The notes under the pieces: generated by a model
The model's database searches: none
Told to the model about the DNA's origin: nothing
The model's input: only the letters and a program-made list of their open reading frames with translations
Shown here: positions 60,373 through 64,000 of the stretch, piece by piece
Position numbering within the stretch: the stretch's first letter is position 1
Layout: every line of letters begins with the position of its first letter
Program-made: the position numbers and the translations under genes
Source: Rhizobium sp. BK399
GTDB lineage: Bacteria; Pseudomonadota; Alphaproteobacteria; Rhizobiales; Rhizobiaceae
Length of the DNA stretch: 64,000 nt
Assembly (NCBI RefSeq): GCF_014194695.1
Contig: NZ_JACIAH010000001.1
Location: 434,001 to 498,000, forward strand
Reading direction: 5' to 3'

Positions 60373-60390
60373 ATTTACCGTAACGTACTT
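60373..60390 (+). promoter_or_regulatory. 18-nt motif shared by two DUF1254 promoters (copy 2)
   Basis: ATTTACCGTAACGTACTT lies 77 bases upstream of the DUF1254 start at 60468. The same 18 bases occur upstream of the DUF1254 gene at 25114 in the same orientation relative to the gene. It sits where an operator or activator site would act. Confidence 0.55.
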
Positions 60391-60467
60391 ACCGGTGCTT
60401 GAAAGGAATGGTGTGCTCGGTCGGCGAGCATTGTTGCCGTTCGCCTTCGAATTGACCGGAGCCCATC

Positions 60468-62024
60468 ATGAGCAGGACACCAGATAGCCTACTACAAGTC
60501 ACCCGCCGAAACGCCATGAAGAGCAGTATTGGAGCGGCGGCACTAGCTGCCCTGGGGACGCGGGTGGCAGCACCGGTGGCCTTCGCAGCAGCACCCATCA
60601 TCGCCACAGCAGAAAGCGTCCAAGCTCAGTCGGTTGGCGCGGCTCCCGATATCACCATGCCAGCCACCGGGGTTCTGATGCAGCCGGGGTACGCCAAGAC
60701 CATTGCGCAGATGGCATATGTCTGGGGTTGGCCGATGGTCAACATGCTGAACCGCAATGCCAAGATCACGCAGGCTCCATATCCGGGCCTGTTGGGCGGC
60801 ATCCTGCCAGCCGCTCCGCGCGGACAGGTGGGCATGCTTCACGACTACATCGAACCGTCCGAAACCTTTGTCACGTGCCCCAATCAGGATGTCGTCTATG
60901 GCCTCGGCTTCTTTTCGCTCGACGATGAGCCGGTGGTCGCACAGGTACCTGACTTTGGAGACCGCTTCTGGGTCTACGCCCTGTACGACCACCGCACCGA
61001 CCAGTTCGGTCATGTCGGCAAACCATATGGAACGAAACCGGGATTTTATCTGCTGGTCGGCCCTAGATGGAACGGCCTGAAGCCGAATGGAATTACTGAC
61101 ATCATCCGTTGCCCGACAGCACTGGCAAACGCCATACCGCGTATCTTCCAGGACGATACGCCCGAGGACAAGAAAGCGATCCAGTCAGCAATCGACCAGG
61201 TCGTATTCTATCCGCTGAAGGACTTCAGCGGCGAGATGAAAACGATCAAATGGGCCTCAGCCAAGGAAATTCCCGTGCCGCAGTCGTCCGACCCTGATGG
61301 CGGTGGTGGGGAGACGAAATGGGTCATTCCGGAAAAGTTTTTCGATCAATTTGGCGAAGTCCTTGCCAAGGTCGATCCTCTTCCGGGCGAAGAGGCGATG
61401 TACGGCCAGTTCCGGCTACTGCTTGATACAGCGGACAAGGATGCGGACCTAAAGAAACTGCTCGTGGAGACAGCCGTTGAGACCGAGAAAAATGTCATTG
61501 GCCCATTCTTCGAATGGAAGCACAATGGCCGACCGGCAGGCAACGGATGGAACCGTTCGACCAACAATGCGCAATTCGGTCTCGACTACTTCAACAGGAC
61601 CGGAACGTCGAAGTCGAACATGTTCGACAACCGGCCAAGCGAGACGCAGTATTTCTACACCGACTATGACGCTGCCGGTAAACAGCTCTCCGGGAACGGC
61701 AGTTATTCCGTCACCTTCGCGAAGGGACAGGAACCTCCGGTCAATGGCTTCTGGTCGCTGACGCTCTACAACGACAAGCATCTGTTCCATGCAAATGATC
61801 TCAAGCGGTATTCTCTCGGCACCAAGAACAAGAACCTTAAGCGAAACAGCGACGGTTCGCTCACGCTCCACGTTGGTGCGAAGTCTCCAGGCAAGGACAA
61901 GGAAACCAACTGGCTCCCGGCACCGGACGGAAGGTTCTCGCTCTACATCCGCGCCTATTGGGGCAAGGAAGGCATTTTGGACGGTTCATGGCAACCGCCA
62001 AAGATCGAAGCAGTGAAGACCTGA
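60468..62024 (+). CDS. Tat-exported DUF1254/DUF1214 domain protein
   Basis: The 518-residue product has a twin-arginine signal ([19 protein letters not shown], residues 12-30), so it folds in the cytoplasm before export, unlike the Sec-exported relatives at 22.6-25.1 kb. DUF1254 blocks: [14 protein letters not shown] and [21 protein letters not shown]1214 blocks: [25 protein letters not shown] and [20 protein letters not shown]. Tat export suggests a bound cofactor, which is inference. It carries the shared 18-nt promoter motif and is followed by a convergent cupin gene and a regulator. Confidence 0.87.
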   Translation: MSRTPDSLLQVTRRNAMKSSIGAAALAALGTRVAAPVAFAAAPIIATAESVQAQSVGAAPDITMPATGVLMQPGYAKTIAQMAYVWGWPMVNMLNRNAKITQAPYPGLLGGILPAAPRGQVGMLHDYIEPSETFVTCPNQDVVYGLGFFSLDDEPVVAQVPDFGDRFWVYALYDHRTDQFGHVGKPYGTKPGFYLLVGPRWNGLKPNGITDIIRCPTALANAIPRIFQDDTPEDKKAIQSAIDQVVFYPLKDFSGEMKTIKWASAKEIPVPQSSDPDGGGGETKWVIPEKFFDQFGEVLAKVDPLPGEEAMYGQFRLLLDTADKDADLKKLLVETAVETEKNVIGPFFEWKHNGRPAGNGWNRSTNNAQFGLDYFNRTGTSKSNMFDNRPSETQYFYTDYDAAGKQLSGNGSYSVTFAKGQEPPVNGFWSLTLYNDKHLFHANDLKRYSLGTKNKNLKRNSDGSLTLHVGAKSPGKDKETNWLPAPDGRFSLYIRAYWGKEGILDGSWQPPKIEAVKT

Positions 62025-62151
62025 TAGCCCGCCTTTAGGCGGTGTGGCGGTACCACTGGTGCCTGCCCCTTAGGCTTCGCAAATGACCGCTTTTGGCGCT
62101 TAGCCACCGTCCGCCAATGTCGGCCTTCGGCCCCAAGCAGTCTTCCGTCTG

Positions 62152-62595
62152 TCATGGCACTCGGGAATCCATTTCAGGATAAAGAACAACGCTCTCCTGC
62201 GCAGTTGGTTCGTTGCGCGCCCCGACAAATACGGCTGGTTCGGCTCCCCGATTGACGGCCACGTGCAAAACGTTGGCGGGGATGTATAGATAATCTCCGG
62301 GGTGCATCAGATCCCTATGCTGTAGTTCATCGCCACTCCATAGCTCCAACTCTTCACCGCTCAACATGTAGAAAGCACTCTCGTGGCGCTCATGCACATG
62401 CGCCTTGGTGCGTCTCCCAGGCGGGATCGTAGCGATCCCGAGCCACAATGCGGCTGAGCCAACTGACTCCGCACTAATGCCGGGCAGGTAATCAGGCCCC
62501 TGTTCAGCTTGGTATCCCGCGTCCCCTTTGGATATCGAGGCCTTGCCCCGCGAGAAGCCCAGACTTGCATCGGTTCGTTCTTTTGAAATCGTCAT
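62152..62595 (-). CDS. Cupin domain protein
   Basis: A 147-residue single-cupin protein. Motif 1 is AHVHERHESAFYMLSGEELEL (HxH...E type, two His and Glu present) and motif 2 is HPGDYLYIPANVLHVAVN with the last His. It should bind a metal; related small cupins are isomerases, dioxygenases or sensors. The gene is divergent from the winged-helix regulator, with 69 bases between starts, so the regulator may control it. Confidence 0.85.
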   Translation of the reverse strand: MTISKERTDASLGFSRGKASISKGDAGYQAEQGPDYLPGISAESVGSAALWLGIATIPPGRRTKAHVHERHESAFYMLSGEELELWSGDELQHRDLMHPGDYLYIPANVLHVAVNRGAEPAVFVGARNEPTAQESVVLYPEMDSRVP

Positions 62596-62664
62596 TTTGA
62601 TCTCCTCTGTGCTAGCTTGGCGACCTAGGCAAAAGCATCACAAGAAGACCGACTGGAGTCCTTA

Positions 62665-64000
62665 ATGGGAGGCCAAAAAGTCCCGAATTCTTCTGAAGAA
62701 ACCGTGGCCGCTAGCGTCGTGCCGCAACTGTTCGCGTTCGGGGCGTTCATCCTCGACATGCAGCGCGGCGCACTGACTTGCGAAGGACGGCGGGTGGCAA
62801 TTGGCCATAAGGGCTTGTTGCTGCTGCACGCGCTCGTGCGGGCCTCGACGCAGGTCGTGAGCAAGTCCGCACTGATGGAAGCTGCCTGGTCCACCGCGAT
62901 CATCGAGGAGAGCAATCTCTCGGTTCAGATCTCGGCCTTACGCAAGATGCTGGGTCCCCAACCAGAGGGGAACGAGTGGATCGCCACCGTGCCTCGTGTG
63001 GGGTATCGTTTTGCCGGCCGGGTCAATAGCCTGCATCCTGCTGCCGTTGATACGCCCGCGGCGTTGCCCGGTTCGCCCGCGAACCCCGGCAGACCATCGA
63101 TCGTGGTTCTACCGTTTGCCAATTTGAGCAATGACAAGCAGCAGGCGTATCTGGTGGATGGCATCACCGAAGATGTGATCACTGCGCTCACGAGATTTCG
63201 ATGGTTTCGGGTAATCGGGCGCAATTCAAGTTTTGTCTACAGGGACAAGTCGGTCAGCGCCAAGCAGGTGGGCCAGGAACTGGGTGTCGGTTATGTGCTC
63301 GAAGGAAGTGTGCGCCGCTCGGGCAGTCGCCTTCGGGTCTCCGCTCAACTGGTCGAGACCACTTCGGCCAGTGAAGTCTGGGCCGAACGGTATGACGTGG
63401 AACTGGAAGAGGCATTCGCCGTTCAAGACGCCATCGCGGAGAGGATCGCGGGTGCGATTGAGCCAGAACTGCTGAAGACGGCGTCACTTCCCGCGGCAGC
63501 GCGGCACACGGGAAATATGACGGCGTGGGAGATAGTGCGGCAGGGGACCTGGCATTTCCACCGCGTTGGCCAGGAGACCCACCTAATGGCACGAGAGCTA
63601 TTCAGGGAGGCGTGCCGGCTCGACCCCGAACTTGCCGAAGCCCATCTCTGGCTTGGTCGGGTGAGCGCAGGCATCGTCGCCTATGGATGGAGCGAGCGTC
63701 CTTCCGAAGACATCAGGGAAGGGTTGGATGCCGCCTTGGCGGCAGTTCGGCTCGACGAAAAGAACCCATACACACACTACGCGTTGGCGATCTGCAGCGC
63801 GTACGCGAATGCACCCGAACAGGCGGTCCTTGCCGCCGAAAGGGCGATCGAGATCAGCCCGAGTTTCGCCCTTGGCCACCTTGTCTTGGGAATGGCGGAG
63901 CTCTTTAGGGGTAGTGCATCCAGTGCCATAGCGCCACTGGAACACGGCCTCATGTTGAATGCCAATGACCCACAGAACTTCGTTTGGCTGAACTTTCTGG
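62665..64000 (+). CDS. Winged-helix regulator with TolB-like and TPR domains, 3' truncated by window edge
   Basis: The frame is open from ATG 62665 (GGAG 7 nt upstream) to the end of the window, 445 codons without a stop. Residues 20-115 are an OmpR/CadC-type winged helix (FGAFILDMQRGALTCEGRRVA, NLSVQISALRKMLG, VPRVGYRFAG). Residues 145-275 match the TolB-like segment of the cyclase protein at 19786 (IVVLPFANLSNDKQQ, YVLEGSVRRSGSRLRVSAQL, VWAERYDVELEEAFAVQD). TPR-like repeats follow. No membrane helix is seen. It may regulate the cupin and DUF1254 genes. Confidence 0.87.
   Translation, partial: MGGQKVPNSSEETVAASVVPQLFAFGAFILDMQRGALTCEGRRVAIGHKGLLLLHALVRASTQVVSKSALMEAAWSTAIIEESNLSVQISALRKMLGPQPEGNEWIATVPRVGYRFAGRVNSLHPAAVDTPAALPGSPANPGRPSIVVLPFANLSNDKQQAYLVDGITEDVITALTRFRWFRVIGRNSSFVYRDKSVSAKQVGQELGVGYVLEGSVRRSGSRLRVSAQLVETTSASEVWAERYDVELEEAFAVQDAIAERIAGAIEPELLKTASLPAAARHTGNMTAWEIVRQGTWHFHRVGQETHLMARELFREACRLDPELAEAHLWLGRVSAGIVAYGWSERPSEDIREGLDAALAAVRLDEKNPYTHYALAICSAYANAPEQAVLAAERAIEISPSFALGHLVLGMAELFRGSASSAIAPLEHGLMLNANDPQNFVWLNFL

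Noticed and set aside
1..64000. CRISPR arrays, tRNA or rRNA genes, insertion sequences
   Set aside because: I saw no regularly spaced repeats, no tRNA T-loop and acceptor pattern, no rRNA-like stretch and no transposase frame. A tool search (tRNAscan, ISfinder) could still find something I missed.

Overview
This looks like chromosomal DNA of a rhizobial alphaproteobacterium, most likely Sinorhizobium/Ensifer or a close relative. The basis is a high-GC, densely packed sequence with a MucR/Ros regulator of the length and sequence I know from Sinorhizobium. It also has a rhizobial RIME-type intergenic palindrome, a complete mrpABCDEFG (pha-type) antiporter operon, a DivJ/PleC-like kinase, TTAA-N7-TTAA (CtrA-like) boxes and an alphaproteobacterial gene-transfer-agent (GTA)-like packaging/head module. 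I see no rRNA, tRNA, transposase or CRISPR array.

Layout. 1-1.3 kb: end of an MFS transporter and a GFA-fold protein. 1.3-12.3 kb: a minus-strand GTA/prophage-like module. It has a possible small terminase subunit, large terminase, GH19-type lysozyme, portal, DUF6107 protein, prohead protease, HK97-fold capsid and head-tail connectors, including a 35-codon gene in 4-nt overlap with both neighbours. The module is split between terminase and portal by a lysozyme/Dabb pair, an NAD-dependent epimerase and a GAF-GGDEF-PilZ protein. No tail genes follow in this window. 12.6-17.3 kb: YjbR protein, a divergent SDR/TetR pair sharing a strong palindrome, a YcgN-type protein and a class A penicillin-binding protein.

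17.4-26.7 kb is an accessory-looking island: arylsulfatase, adenylate cyclase-TolB-like-TPR protein, DJ-1/PfpI protein, two exported DUF1254/DUF1214 proteins, and a split membrane-anchored DUF1214 + DUF1254 pair. A broken DUF1254 fragment forms a direct repeat with the intact gene. A related set lies at 60.2-64 kb: Tat-exported DUF1254 protein, cupin, and a winged-helix-TolB-like-TPR regulator running off the end. Two DUF1254 promoters 35 kb apart share an identical 18-nt motif in the same orientation.

27-35 kb holds core rhizobial genes: DUF2336, DUF1491, a kinase with a PG-binding protein, DUF5330, SufE, a DnaA-domain-IV-like protein overlapping a DUF6456 protein, and MucR. 35.4-41.4 kb is the mrp operon. 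41.7-58.1 kb is mixed housekeeping and stress genes: MsrB, TrhA-like, a DksA-type protein, a universal stress protein behind an exact FNR/FixK box, a VOC protein with a Tat-like leader, AI-2E transporter, oxidoreductase, polysaccharide deacetylase, oligopeptidase, TetR, homocysteine methyltransferase, DHA2 exporter and SelO. At 58.2-58.9 kb is a decayed PQQ glucose dehydrogenase.

The strongest leads are the split GTA-like head module with its tiny overlapping gene, and the DUF1254 network, where the same TolB-like/TPR cassette is attached once to a cyclase and once to a DNA-binding domain.
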